Assembly: GCA_036397455.1 (NCBI GenBank)
Contig: DASWIX010000042.1
Span: 62,001-126,000, forward strand
Direction: 5' to 3'
Origin: JADFNB01 sp036397455
GTDB taxonomy: Bacteria > Gemmatimonadota > Gemmatimonadetes > Gemmatimonadales > GWC2-71-9
DNA: 64,000 nucleotides
Both the position numbers and the translations under genes were made by a program. The notes beneath the pieces were generated by a model that was not told the DNA's origin, searched no databases, and was given only the letters and a program-made list of their open reading frames with translations. How positions within the stretch are numbered: the first letter of the stretch is position 1; every line of letters begins with the position of its first letter. Shown here piece by piece: positions 1-7,423 of the stretch.

Positions 1-130
1 TCCCCACGCGGACCGCTGAAGAGAACGGCAGTCCTTCGAGCGAGCCCGGCATCCTGATGACGGTTCGCTCCTGCGCTGAGGCGGTGCCGATCGCCAGGGC
101 AAGCAGTGCCACTCCGAATAGCGTTCGCAT
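1..130 (-). CDS. RidA-family protein with signal peptide (partial, C-terminus outside window)
   Basis: Only the first 43 codons are present and the gene runs off the left edge. An ATG at 130 opens MRTLFGVALLALAIGTASAQ, a typical signal peptide with an A-x-A-Q cleavage region, followed by a stretch with LPFSSAVRVG. That segment matches the start of the RidA/YjgF fold, where the family reads PFS-x-A-V-x-x-G. RidA proteins deaminate reactive enamine/imine intermediates from PLP enzymes such as threonine dehydratase; an exported version would act outside the cytoplasm, and its substrate is unknown. It is the last of three co-directed genes (dipeptidase, NTF2-like lipoprotein, RidA), separated from the lipoprotein by 16 bases. 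The call rests on a short segment. Confidence 0.6.
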   Translation of the reverse strand, partial: MRTLFGVALLALAIGTASAQERTVIRMPGSLEGLPFSSAVRVG

Positions 131-146
131 CGGTCGTTCGCTCCGT

Positions 147-587
147 TCATCCGCCGGCGGGGATCACGCTCGTCACCGCGATCTTCCAACCGGCTCTGGT
201 TTTGATAAACACCCGCTCTGACCAACCTGTCGACGTCGATCCGGACTGTGTGACGACATAGCGATACGCGCCGTAGACGACGCCCGGCGAAAGCCAAACG
301 AGTCTCGGCGCCTCGGCGACGAGGGAATCCGGCCACACGTCGGAAGCCCGCCGCGCCGCCGCCAACGGCTCGAAGCCCGTGGCGATACCCGCGGGACTCA
401 CGGCGATGAAATCGGGGGAATCAACGTAGTGCGAGAGGTAGGCGTCGACGTCATGACGCCGGATCGCTTCGATATTCGCCAGAAACGCCGCGTGCGCTCC
501 ATCGAGATCCGACCCGCGCACCTCCTCGGGTCCCGGGACGGTGCATCCCGCGAGGGCTACGACCAGTGCCGCAACCGCGCGCGGCAT
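147..587 (-). CDS. NTF2-like (SnoaL/DUF4440) lipoprotein
   Basis: The protein has 146 residues. The start at 587 is chosen because it gives a lipoprotein signal (MPRAVAALVVALAGC, lipobox L-A-G-C at residues 12-15) and begins one base after the stop of the upstream dipeptidase; the open frame extends further upstream but would overlap that gene. The mature part (HAAFLANIEAIRRHDVDAYL, then SPAGIATGFEPLAA and WSERVFIKTRAGWKI) has the pattern of the DUF4440/SnoaL-like cone fold: a helix, a strand pair and a final strand ending in x-G-W-K-I. These proteins bind small ligands or serve as accessory domains, and a catalytic function cannot be named. It is probably translated from the dipeptidase transcript. 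Confidence 0.75.
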   Translation of the reverse strand: MPRAVAALVVALAGCTVPGPEEVRGSDLDGAHAAFLANIEAIRRHDVDAYLSHYVDSPDFIAVSPAGIATGFEPLAAARRASDVWPDSLVAEAPRLVWLSPGVVYGAYRYVVTQSGSTSTGWSERVFIKTRAGWKIAVTSVIPAGG

Positions 588-588
588 G

Positions 589-1902
589 CTATCGGCGGAC
601 CGGACCTTCCCACGGCGGAGCGGATGGCCAACCATCCAGTACCTCGATCTGCGCCGTACCGGCTGGGCGGGTGCGCCGCAGCCGGGTAGACACCGCTTCC
701 GCCGCACGCATCACGCGCAACGCGTTGAGCCCGATCACCTTCTTCGCGTCCTCGTCGCTCCAGCCGCGCCGCAGCAGTTCCGCGATCAGCGCCGGATAGG
801 TCGACACGTCCTCGAGACCGATCGGGGTCGCGCCGATACCGTCGAGATCGCTGCCGATGCCGACGTGATCCACGCCGGCGACGTCACGCAGGTGTTCGAT
901 GTGGTCCGCGACGACGCCGATGTCGGGCAGCGGCTGCGGGTGATCCGCATCCCATGCTCGCATCGCGTCGCTCACCGTCGCGGCATTCGGCAGGGTGGCG
1001 CGGTACTGCGCCACGACACTGTCGCGTCGTTGGGCATGATCGTGGGTCGGACGGTAGATGAACGACGGCACGTAGGTCACCATGATCACGCCGTCGTTCT
1101 CCCTCACCGCCCGCGCGACGTCATCGGGCACGTTGCGGGGATGCGGCGTGAAGTGGCGGGATGACGTGTGCGAGTAGATCAGGGGCGCCTCGGTCACGCG
1201 CAGCGCGTCCCACATCGTCGAGTCGCTCGCGTGCGACAGATCGACCAGCATCCCGAGCCGGTTCATCTCGCGGACCACGGCCTCCCCGAATGTCGTCAAC
1301 CCACCGAACGCCAGCGTGTCGGTCGCCGAATCGGCCCAGTCGGTGTTGCGGGAATGGGTCAGCGTCATGTACCGCACGCCGTCCCGGTAGAACGCCCGTA
1401 GCAGCCCAAGCGAGTTCTCGATCATGTGGCCACCCTCGAGCCCGAGCATCGAGGCGACCTTGCCGCTGCGATGAATCCGCACGATGTCGGCCGCGCCCGC
1501 AGCCATCTCGAACACGTCCGGATAGCGCTCCACCATGCGGTGGACGACGTCGCCTTGCTCCATGCCGGCCCGCGCGGCGCCGCCTGATCCAAACGCGCTG
1601 GGCGAATACGTCGACCAGAACTGCGCCCCCACCAGCCCGGCGCGCAACCGATCGATGTCGGTCATCAACCGGTCCCCGTCGCGCCCTTCCACCAGTCGCC
1701 GCGGCGGGTGGGCAATATCGAGTGAATCGAAGTTGAAGTGGCCCATGACGCGCATCTGCCACGGCAGATCGTTGTGGCCGTCGATCAGCGGCACCTCCCT
1801 CATCAACGTTTTGGCGCGTTCGACGTAGGCATCCGACTGCGCGAACGCGGTCGTGGCGAGGGCGGTGACGAGGACCGTGACGAACGCGAGGCGTCGCATC
1901 AT
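589..1902 (-). CDS. Membrane dipeptidase, peptidase family M19 (renal dipeptidase-like), exported
   Basis: The protein has 437 residues with a signal peptide ending at A-F-A-Q near residue 22. Family M19 zinc enzymes hydrolyse dipeptides and often accept D-amino acids at the second position. The metal motif H43-x-D45 lies in PLIDGHNDLPWQM. Further family hallmarks are GLEGGHMI (bridging Glu), LVDLSHASD, IYSHTSSR and GIGSDLDG. The usual M19 length is about 400, so the enzyme is complete. ATG-ATG doublets make the start ambiguous by one codon. It heads the minus-strand group with the lipoprotein and the RidA-like gene. An extracytoplasmic dipeptidase fits the peptide-scavenging theme of the window. 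Confidence 0.93.
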   Translation of the reverse strand: MMRRLAFVTVLVTALATTAFAQSDAYVERAKTLMREVPLIDGHNDLPWQMRVMGHFNFDSLDIAHPPRRLVEGRDGDRLMTDIDRLRAGLVGAQFWSTYSPSAFGSGGAARAGMEQGDVVHRMVERYPDVFEMAAGAADIVRIHRSGKVASMLGLEGGHMIENSLGLLRAFYRDGVRYMTLTHSRNTDWADSATDTLAFGGLTTFGEAVVREMNRLGMLVDLSHASDSTMWDALRVTEAPLIYSHTSSRHFTPHPRNVPDDVARAVRENDGVIMVTYVPSFIYRPTHDHAQRRDSVVAQYRATLPNAATVSDAMRAWDADHPQPLPDIGVVADHIEHLRDVAGVDHVGIGSDLDGIGATPIGLEDVSTYPALIAELLRRGWSDEDAKKVIGLNALRVMRAAEAVSTRLRRTRPAGTAQIEVLDGWPSAPPWEGPVRR

Positions 1903-2134
1903 GTGTTGTTCCGCTGGTGCTCGGGTAAAGGGTCGAATCCGACGCAGTGAAACATCGGCAGGCGAGGGTACTTAGGGAAGGTGGGATCGCGGGCGGATCG
2001 CGCGCACCGCCAAAATACACTGTCACCCCGCGGACGCACCGCGCGGCCGTGCGCGCAGTCCGCGCACAATCCGACCGCCGGATCCCGCCATGCCCCGTCG
2101 CGTGCGTCTCGGTCCACGGTTAGATTGCACCCTC

Positions 2135-2383
2135 ATGCATGCGTTCACCTGCGCCCGTTGCGGCAATGCCGCACCGCGCCTTGCGGCGCCGCCCGCACCG
2201 GGCGAAGCCGGTGTCAAACTGCTCGACCAGGTGTGCGCCACCTGCTGGCACGACTGGCTCCAGCATCAAACCGCGCTGATCAATCACTACGGACTCACCC
2301 TGCGCGACCGGCAGGCGCAGCGGTTTCTGACCGAGCAACGGGAAACCTACTTCTTTGAAGCCCACCAAACCGAACAGGACTGA
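2135..2383 (+). CDS. Small zinc-ribbon protein with YggX-like (Fe(II)-trafficking) C-terminal half
   Basis: The protein has 82 residues from ATG 2135; a longer open frame begins at 2090 without homology. The N-terminal half has two CxxC pairs (C6-C9 and C34-C37), which suggests a zinc ribbon or a metal site. The C-terminal half (W-x-x-W-L-x-H-Q-T-x-L-I-N-H-Y-G-L, then a final YFF) resembles YggX/Fe(2+)-trafficking proteins, which share the W-x-x-W...Q-T-x-L-I-N pattern and protect Fe-S proteins from oxidative damage. The stop overlaps the start of the 2Fe-2S subunit gene by 29 bases, so it is the first gene of that operon. A role in Fe-S protection of the reductase is inference. Confidence 0.65.
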   Translation: MHAFTCARCGNAAPRLAAPPAPGEAGVKLLDQVCATCWHDWLQHQTALINHYGLTLRDRQAQRFLTEQRETYFFEAHQTEQD

Positions 2384-2891
2384 CAAGGCCCACCTCGCCC
2401 TGGAGGTCAACGGCGAGCGCGTCGACGTCGTGTTCGCCGCGCACAAGACGTTGCTCGAAGTGCTCCGTGAAGATCTCGGTCTCACCGGCACCAAACACGG
2501 ATGCGAGCTTGGCGAGTGCGGCACGTGCACCGTGTGGCTCGACGACCAGCCGGTCTTGTCCTGTCTGGTGCTCGGCCTCGCCTGCCGCGGCCGGCGCGTC
2601 CGGACCGTCGAAGCGATGGCCGGCGCCGAACTCCATCCGCTCCAGCAGACGTTCGCCGACCTCGGCGCCGCGCAATGCGGGTATTGTACGCCCGGCTTCC
2701 TGCTCACCGCCGAGGCCCTGTTGCGCGATCACCCCAATCCGACGCGCGCCGAGATCAAACAGGCGCTCGCGGGCAACCTCTGCCGCTGCACCGGCTACCT
2801 CAAGATATACGAAGCCGTCGAACTCGCCGCCGCGCGCCTGCGCGGTGACACCGCCGAACCCGCGCATGAAACGCTGTATGGCCGGCGCTAA
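2355..2891 (+). CDS. 4-hydroxybenzoyl-CoA reductase-type molybdenum hydroxylase, gamma (2x[2Fe-2S]) subunit
   Basis: The protein has 178 residues, the usual size for the small subunit of xanthine dehydrogenase-family enzymes. An N-terminal plant-type ferredoxin domain has C-E-L-G-E-C-G-T-C...C for the first cluster. The C-terminal four-helix domain has C-G-Y-C-T-P-G-F and N-L-C-R-C-T-G-Y for the second. The clusters pass electrons between the Moco and FAD subunits. ATG 2355 lies inside the preceding gene and the end overlaps the next start, so gamma and alpha subunits are translationally coupled. No signal peptide is visible, so the enzyme should be cytoplasmic. The assignment to the 4-hydroxybenzoyl-CoA reductase branch rests on the neighbours. 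Confidence 0.93.
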   Translation: MKPTKPNRTDKAHLALEVNGERVDVVFAAHKTLLEVLREDLGLTGTKHGCELGECGTCTVWLDDQPVLSCLVLGLACRGRRVRTVEAMAGAELHPLQQTFADLGAAQCGYCTPGFLLTAEALLRDHPNPTRAEIKQALAGNLCRCTGYLKIYEAVELAAARLRGDTAEPAHETLYGRR

Positions 2892-5334
2892 CGACGGACC
2901 TCGACCGTTGCGCATCGTCGGGACGGCACAACGCAAGGTCGACGCGGTCGCCAAGGTCACCGGGACGACCCGGTTCGCCGACGACCTCGCGCTTCCCCGC
3001 ATGCTCTGCTGCAAGATGCTGCGGAGCCCACATCCGCACGCCACGATCGTGCGGATCGACGTGTCGCGCGCGATGGCGTTGGAGGGCGTCGTGGCCGTAC
3101 TCACCGGCGCCGATATGCCCATCCCGTTCGGCATTCTGCCGGTGAGCCAGGACGAACACGCCCTGGCGCCCGACCGCGTGCGCTTCATCGGCGATCCGGT
3201 AGCCGCCATCGCGGCGACCACGGAGGAGATCGCCACCGCAGCCGTCGACCTGATCGACGTCGCCTACGAGCTGTTACCGCCGATCGCATCGGCCGAGGCG
3301 GCCATCGCCGACTCGGACCAACCGATCCACGATTACGGTGACCGCGGCAATCTGCACAAACTGGTCAGTCTGGAGTTCGGCGACGTCGAAGAAGGCTTCG
3401 CAACCGCCGATCGCGTGCGAGAAGACCTGTTCTTCTACGAAGGCAGCACGCACCTCCCCATGGAACAACACGCCGCGCTGGCCGACTGGTCGCCCGGCGG
3501 CAAGCTCACCCTGTGGTCGTCGACGCAGACGCCGCACTATGTGCACCGCGCACTGGCCAAGGTGCTGGAACTGCCGCCCTCGCGCATTCGCGTCATCGCC
3601 ACGCCCAACGGCGGCGGATTCGGCGGCAAGAGCGATCCATTCAGTCACGAAATCGTCGTCGCCAAGCTGGCCATGATCACCGGCCGGCCGGTGAAGTGCA
3701 CGCTCACGCGGGAGGAAGTGTTCTACTGCCATCGCGGCCGCCATCCCACGCTGATGTGGGCCCGCACCGGCGTGACGAAAGACGGCCACATCCTCGCGAT
3801 GCATTTCCGCACGTTGCTGGACGGTGGCGGCTATGGGTCGTACGGCGTGGCGACTACCTACTATACCGGAGCGCTGCAGACCGTCACGTATCACGTCGAC
3901 CGGTACAAGTTCGAGGGCGCCCGCGCGTTCACCAACAAGCCCCCGTGCGGCCCCAAACGCGGGCACGGGACGCCCCAGCCGCGGTTCGCGCTCGAGGTCC
4001 AGCTCGACAAGCTCGCGCACGACCTCGGCATCGACCCCGCCGATATTCGCGTGCGGCATCTCGCTCCGGCCGAATCCGTCACGGCGAATTATCTGCGCAT
4101 CGGATCGATGGGACTCGGAGCCTGTATCGAGAAGATCGTCACCGCCGCCGACTGGAAATCGCGCTACGGGAAACTGCCGCAAGGCCAAGGGATCGGGCTT
4201 GCCTGCTCCAGCTATCTCAGCGGCGCCGGACTCCCCATCTACTGGAACAACATGCCGCATTCCGGCGTGCAGTTGAAATGCGACCGCGGCGGCGGCGTCA
4301 CGGTCTTCTGCGGCTCGACCGATATCGGGCAGGGCTCGGATTCCATTCTCGCCTACATCGTCGCCGAGGTCCTCGGTACCGCCGTGGATGATATTACCGT
4401 CGTCACCGCCGATACCGACCTCACGCCGGTGGACCTTGGTAGCTATTCGAGCCGCGTGACGTTGATGAGCGGCAACGCCGCGTTGCAGGCCGCCGAGCGC
4501 GCGCGCGCGATCGTCGCTGGAGCCGCCGCCGCCCAACTCGACCTCCCGGTCGACCGATTGGTGTTCGCCGAAGGACGCGTGTTCGATGCGCAGGATCCCG
4601 AACGCGGCATGGCGTTCGGCGAGGCGGTACAAGCCGCGGAGGCCGCGGGCGGCACCGTGGGCACGGTGGGATCGTACACCCCGCCGCGGTCGCCCGGGCG
4701 CTACCGGGGCGCCGGCGTCGGACCGTCGCCCGCGTACTCCTACAGCGCGGCCATCGCCGAGGTCGAGGTCGATCCGGACAGCGGTATCGTCACGGTCCCG
4801 AAGATCTGGATCGCACACGACATCGGGCGCAGCATCAACCCGGCGACCGTGATGGGTCAGGTCGAGGGCGGCGTCTACATGGGGCTGGGCGAGGCGCTCA
4901 TGGAGGAGATGGCGTACCGCGGCAACCGCAACGTGGTGCACAAGTTCCCGTCGATGCTGGAATACAAGTCGCCCACGACCTTGGAGATGTGCGACGTGGT
5001 GACGTTCCTGATCGAAGACCCCGACCCCAACGGACCGTTCGGCGCCAAGGAGGCGGGACAGGGGCCGTTGCTGCCGGTGATGCCGGCGGTGGCCAACGCG
5101 GTGTTCGACGCGGTCGGCGTGCGGATCGACGAAGTGCCGATTACGCCGGAAAAGGTCCTGCGCGCGCTCAAGGACAAGGCGCGCGGCAAGGAAGGCCGCT
5201 TCGGACCGTCGCGGTTTCCGGACATTCCGTGGCCGGAACCGACGCGTGTGCCGACACCGCGGGAAGGCGGCGACGGTCGCGCCCTCCCGTCCGCCGCGCG
5301 CGCGGGGGCCGGGCACCCCGAGAGACAGCACTAG
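2878..5334 (+). CDS. 4-hydroxybenzoyl-CoA reductase-type molybdenum hydroxylase, alpha (Moco) subunit
   Basis: The protein has 818 residues from ATG 2878; an in-frame ATG at 2866 is the alternative. It is the large molybdopterin-binding subunit of the xanthine dehydrogenase family. The N-terminal a/b hammerhead domain begins with a G-T-x-x-x-x-V-D-A-V-x-K-V-T-G-like stretch, followed by Moco-binding segments such as PNGGGFGGKSDPFSHE and CGSTDIGQGSDS and the final GPFGAKEAGQGP. The strand VKCTLTREEVFYCHRGRHP matches the 4-hydroxybenzoyl-CoA reductase alpha branch as I remember it. It should bind the CoA thioester and remove the para-hydroxyl using electrons from the FAD subunit, but substrate specificity is inferred. 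It overlaps gamma by 14 bases and beta by one base. Confidence 0.9.
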   Translation: MAGANDGPRPLRIVGTAQRKVDAVAKVTGTTRFADDLALPRMLCCKMLRSPHPHATIVRIDVSRAMALEGVVAVLTGADMPIPFGILPVSQDEHALAPDRVRFIGDPVAAIAATTEEIATAAVDLIDVAYELLPPIASAEAAIADSDQPIHDYGDRGNLHKLVSLEFGDVEEGFATADRVREDLFFYEGSTHLPMEQHAALADWSPGGKLTLWSSTQTPHYVHRALAKVLELPPSRIRVIATPNGGGFGGKSDPFSHEIVVAKLAMITGRPVKCTLTREEVFYCHRGRHPTLMWARTGVTKDGHILAMHFRTLLDGGGYGSYGVATTYYTGALQTVTYHVDRYKFEGARAFTNKPPCGPKRGHGTPQPRFALEVQLDKLAHDLGIDPADIRVRHLAPAESVTANYLRIGSMGLGACIEKIVTAADWKSRYGKLPQGQGIGLACSSYLSGAGLPIYWNNMPHSGVQLKCDRGGGVTVFCGSTDIGQGSDSILAYIVAEVLGTAVDDITVVTADTDLTPVDLGSYSSRVTLMSGNAALQAAERARAIVAGAAAAQLDLPVDRLVFAEGRVFDAQDPERGMAFGEAVQAAEAAGGTVGTVGSYTPPRSPGRYRGAGVGPSPAYSYSAAIAEVEVDPDSGIVTVPKIWIAHDIGRSINPATVMGQVEGGVYMGLGEALMEEMAYRGNRNVVHKFPSMLEYKSPTTLEMCDVVTFLIEDPDPNGPFGAKEAGQGPLLPVMPAVANAVFDAVGVRIDEVPITPEKVLRALKDKARGKEGRFGPSRFPDIPWPEPTRVPTPREGGDGRALPSAARAGAGHPERQH

Positions 5335-6341
5335 TGCTGCGGCTGCCGTCGTTCTGCTATCTCGAGCCGAAGACGCTGCGCCAGGCGCTGGCCATGAAGG
5401 AAGCTGCCGGTCCGGCCGGCATGTATGTCGCCGGCGGGACCGATCTCTATCCAAACATGAAGCGACGTCACCAGGAGCCGCGCACCGTGATTGCACTGGC
5501 GGGCATCCGAGCGCTGCGCCGGAAGCCGGCGCTGCGGCGGGTCGACGGGTCGGCGGAGCGCCGGTTCGTGCTTGGCGCCGGGCTCACGCTCACCGAGGTG
5601 GCAGGCCACCAACGCGTCCGCACGCTGTACCCGGCGGTCGCGCGGGGCGCTGAGCTGATCAGCACGCCGCTGCTGCGCAACATGGGCACGTTGGGCGGCA
5701 ACCTCTGTCTCGATACGCGTTGCAACTACTACAACCAGTCGTACGAGTGGCGCAAAGCGATCGACTTCTGCATGAAGAAGGACGGCGCCGTCTGCTGGGT
5801 GGCCCCTAGCAGCCCGCGGTGCTGGGCCGTGCAGTCGTCCGAGCTCGCCCCGGTGGCGGTGGCACTCGACGCCGAGTTCGTGCTGGCCGGTACGTCAGGG
5901 GAGCGCATCGTTGCGGCGGACCGGTTCTACCACAACGACGGGATCGACTACCTCACCAAACAGCCCAACGAGATTCTCACCGAGGTGCGGTTGCCCGGCC
6001 CGGGCGAGTGGGACGCGACCTACTGGAAGCTCCGGCGCCGCGGATCGTTCGATTTCCCGGTCCTGGGCGTCGCGGCATGGGTACAGTGGAACGGCGCGAT
6101 GGTAACCGGCGCCCGCATCGTGCTCGGCGCGGTCGCCAGCTACCCACAGCCGGTGCCCGAAGCGGTGGACGCGATCGTCGGCGGAACGCTCGATGATGCG
6201 TCGATCGAGCGGGCGGCGGATGCCGCGTTCAAGCCGTCCAAGCCGATGGACAACACCGACTTCGGCCTGGCGTGGCGCAAGGAAATGACGCGCAACTACG
6301 TACGTGGCACCCTGCGGGAGCTGCGCGACCGGCACCGCTGA
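5334..6341 (+). CDS. 4-hydroxybenzoyl-CoA reductase-type enzyme, beta (FAD + [4Fe-4S]) subunit
   Basis: The protein has 335 residues starting at a GTG whose G is the last base of the alpha stop codon (TAGTG). The FAD-binding PCMH fold shows AGGTDLYPNMK and TPLLRNMGTLGGNLCLDTRC. Between them and the C-terminal CO-dehydrogenase flavoprotein domain is an insertion of about 40 residues with Cys at 130, 146, 154 and 163. The 16/8/9 spacing equals the one I recall for the [4Fe-4S] ligands of Thauera HcrB. Ordinary xanthine dehydrogenase medium subunits lack this loop. In 4-hydroxybenzoyl-CoA reductase the cluster admits low-potential electrons from ferredoxin to drive reductive dehydroxylation. No CoA ligase or benzoyl-CoA reductase gene lies nearby. 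Confidence 0.9.
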   Translation: MLRLPSFCYLEPKTLRQALAMKEAAGPAGMYVAGGTDLYPNMKRRHQEPRTVIALAGIRALRRKPALRRVDGSAERRFVLGAGLTLTEVAGHQRVRTLYPAVARGAELISTPLLRNMGTLGGNLCLDTRCNYYNQSYEWRKAIDFCMKKDGAVCWVAPSSPRCWAVQSSELAPVAVALDAEFVLAGTSGERIVAADRFYHNDGIDYLTKQPNEILTEVRLPGPGEWDATYWKLRRRGSFDFPVLGVAAWVQWNGAMVTGARIVLGAVASYPQPVPEAVDAIVGGTLDDASIERAADAAFKPSKPMDNTDFGLAWRKEMTRNYVRGTLRELRDRHR

Positions 6342-6352
6342 CATGACGGCTG

Positions 6353-6382
6353 ACCGGCGCAGGGAATCGACTCCCCGCCGGT
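6353..6382. terminator. GC-rich hairpin in the convergent gap after the reductase operon
   Basis: ACCGGCG pairs with CGCCGGT, and inside it GGGA pairs with TCCC around a six-base loop. The hairpin starts 11 bases after the last reductase gene and lies before the convergent gene ending at 6426. There is no T-run on either side, so it could be a Rho-assisted end or an RNA-stabilising 3' hairpin. Confidence 0.4.
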
Positions 6383-6425
6383 GGACGCCGGCCGGACTTG
6401 AGACCGATCGGGGTTCTGGCGCGCG

Positions 6426-6827
6426 CTAGGTCGCCTTGCGTTTCGCGGTGAACGGCCGGTCCCCTCCGCGCCCGCCCGCGATGGTGCCCTTCATCTCGTC
6501 GTCATCCAGCGTGGCGGAGAACTGCTGGCTCATCGTCCGACCGTTGAAGCTCCGTTCCAGCGTGAACATGAGCCGCCCGTCCTCGAACCGCACGTCCTTG
6601 AGCGGGGTGGAGCCGCGCTGCCCGTTCACCACGCCCGCCAGCAGGCTCCCGCTAAGCGTGAAGACGAGCTGCTGCGTCACGTTGCCGCGTGGGGTCTCCA
6701 TCGACATGTGCCATTCGCCCAGCACCGGCTGGAAGCGCGCGGCGGCGGTGGAGTCCTGCGCCGTGAGGCCCGACGCTGGGGTGAACAGGGCGGCGGCCAC
6801 GAACAAGATCGGAATCGAGTACTTCAT
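6426..6827 (-). CDS. Small exported protein of unknown function
   Basis: The protein has 133 residues with a clear signal peptide (MKYSIPILFVAAALFTPASG, cleavage near L-T-A-Q). The mature part of about 110 residues is predicted from pattern to be mostly beta: WHMSMETPRGNVTQQLVFTLS, a glycine-rich turn, DVRFEDGRLMFTLE and MSQQFSATLDDDEMKGTIAGG. Alternating strands with G-x-V-N-G-Q-R and a final K-G-T-I look like small lipocalin-like or YceI-like secreted domains, but I do not recognise the family with certainty. It stands alone, convergent with the reductase operon. No catalytic motif is visible. Confidence 0.7.
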   Translation of the reverse strand: MKYSIPILFVAAALFTPASGLTAQDSTAAARFQPVLGEWHMSMETPRGNVTQQLVFTLSGSLLAGVVNGQRGSTPLKDVRFEDGRLMFTLERSFNGRTMSQQFSATLDDDEMKGTIAGGRGGDRPFTAKRKAT

Positions 6828-7072
6828 CTCGGGACCTCGGAGCAGCGGGTTTCATGACCGCGCCACGGCGGCGCGGCCCGTTCACGGTAATACGCGCGAG
6901 CGAGGCCGTTCGTTAGATCCTAATGGTGGGCGGGAAGCCCGAATCCGCGCGCCGCTGGGCCATCCACCCGCCACCACGCCCGAGCCCGCGGACGACATAG
7001 ACAGCGAGTGGTTTTCGCTCGTCCGCCGGGCGCGGTATCTTTCCATACGCTCATCTGGGGGGGAGGCCATCG

Positions 7073-7270
7073 TTGGAGACCAAGGAGACCGTCCGCGCCC
7101 TCTCGGAACGGCTGCCGGATGATTGCAGCATTGAGGATGTCTTGTACCACCTCTCCGTGCTACAGGAGGTGGAGCGTGGGCGGGCGGACATTGCGGCGGG
7201 GCGCACTATTCCTCACGCCCAGGTTGCTGGCGAACCCCGCTGCAAATGGCTCCTCGGCACCGCCAAGTAG
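7073..7270 (+). CDS. Orphan antitoxin-like protein (RelB/CopG-type addiction-module antitoxin)
   Basis: The protein has 65 residues starting at TTG 7073. A strong Shine-Dalgarno run (GGGAGG, ending at 7066) decides this start. The sequence ERLPDDCSIEDVLYHL followed by V-E-R-G-x-A-D-x-A-A-G-R-T-I-P-H and a final KWLLG is the pattern of small antitoxins that precede RelE/ParE toxins. No toxin frame follows: downstream on the plus strand nothing is coded, and on the minus strand there is a truncated methyltransferase. Either the toxin was lost in the event that scarred this region or the protein works alone. Expected role: DNA-binding, toxin-neutralising protein in the cytoplasm. Confidence 0.6.
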   Translation: METKETVRALSERLPDDCSIEDVLYHLSVLQEVERGRADIAAGRTIPHAQVAGEPRCKWLLGTAK

Positions 7271-7289
7271 TCTGCAGCACCCGAGCTGC

Positions 7290-7419
7290 CGCGCTCGGTT
7301 CGGATCTCCGGGAACAACCGCAGCAATTCCTCGCGCCGGTCCTCGGCGATGTCGTGGGAGCGGAGGTCGAGCTTCTCCGGCTCAAGGGCCTGCGTCACCT
7401 CGTCCTTCGTCTCACTCAT
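7290..7419 (-). pseudogene. 5' remnant of a type III restriction-modification methyltransferase (mod)
   Basis: An ATG at 7419, four bases after the Fic stop, opens a frame whose first 42 residues (ending in EKLDLRSHDIAEDRREELLR and then LFPEIRTE) match the conserved N-terminus of site-specific DNA-methyltransferases of type III systems. Family members continue with G-G-K-I-D-F; here the match ends after about residue 43 and the frame runs into unrelated sequence to a stop near 7213. The catalytic DPPY and SAM-binding motifs are absent, so it cannot methylate DNA. It marks the 3' end of a foreign fragment that also contains the Fic gene. Confidence 0.65.
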
Positions 7420-7423
7420 CGTG

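Noticed and set aside
1925..1950. GGGTCGAATCC-like sequence resembling a tRNA T-arm
   Set aside because: No acceptor stem, D-arm or anticodon arm can be built around it on either strand.
3274..5496. A 740-codon open frame antisense to the molybdenum hydroxylase genes
   Set aside because: Arg/His/Asp-rich shadow of a GC-rich gene; no family motif, and the sense-strand proteins are unmistakable.
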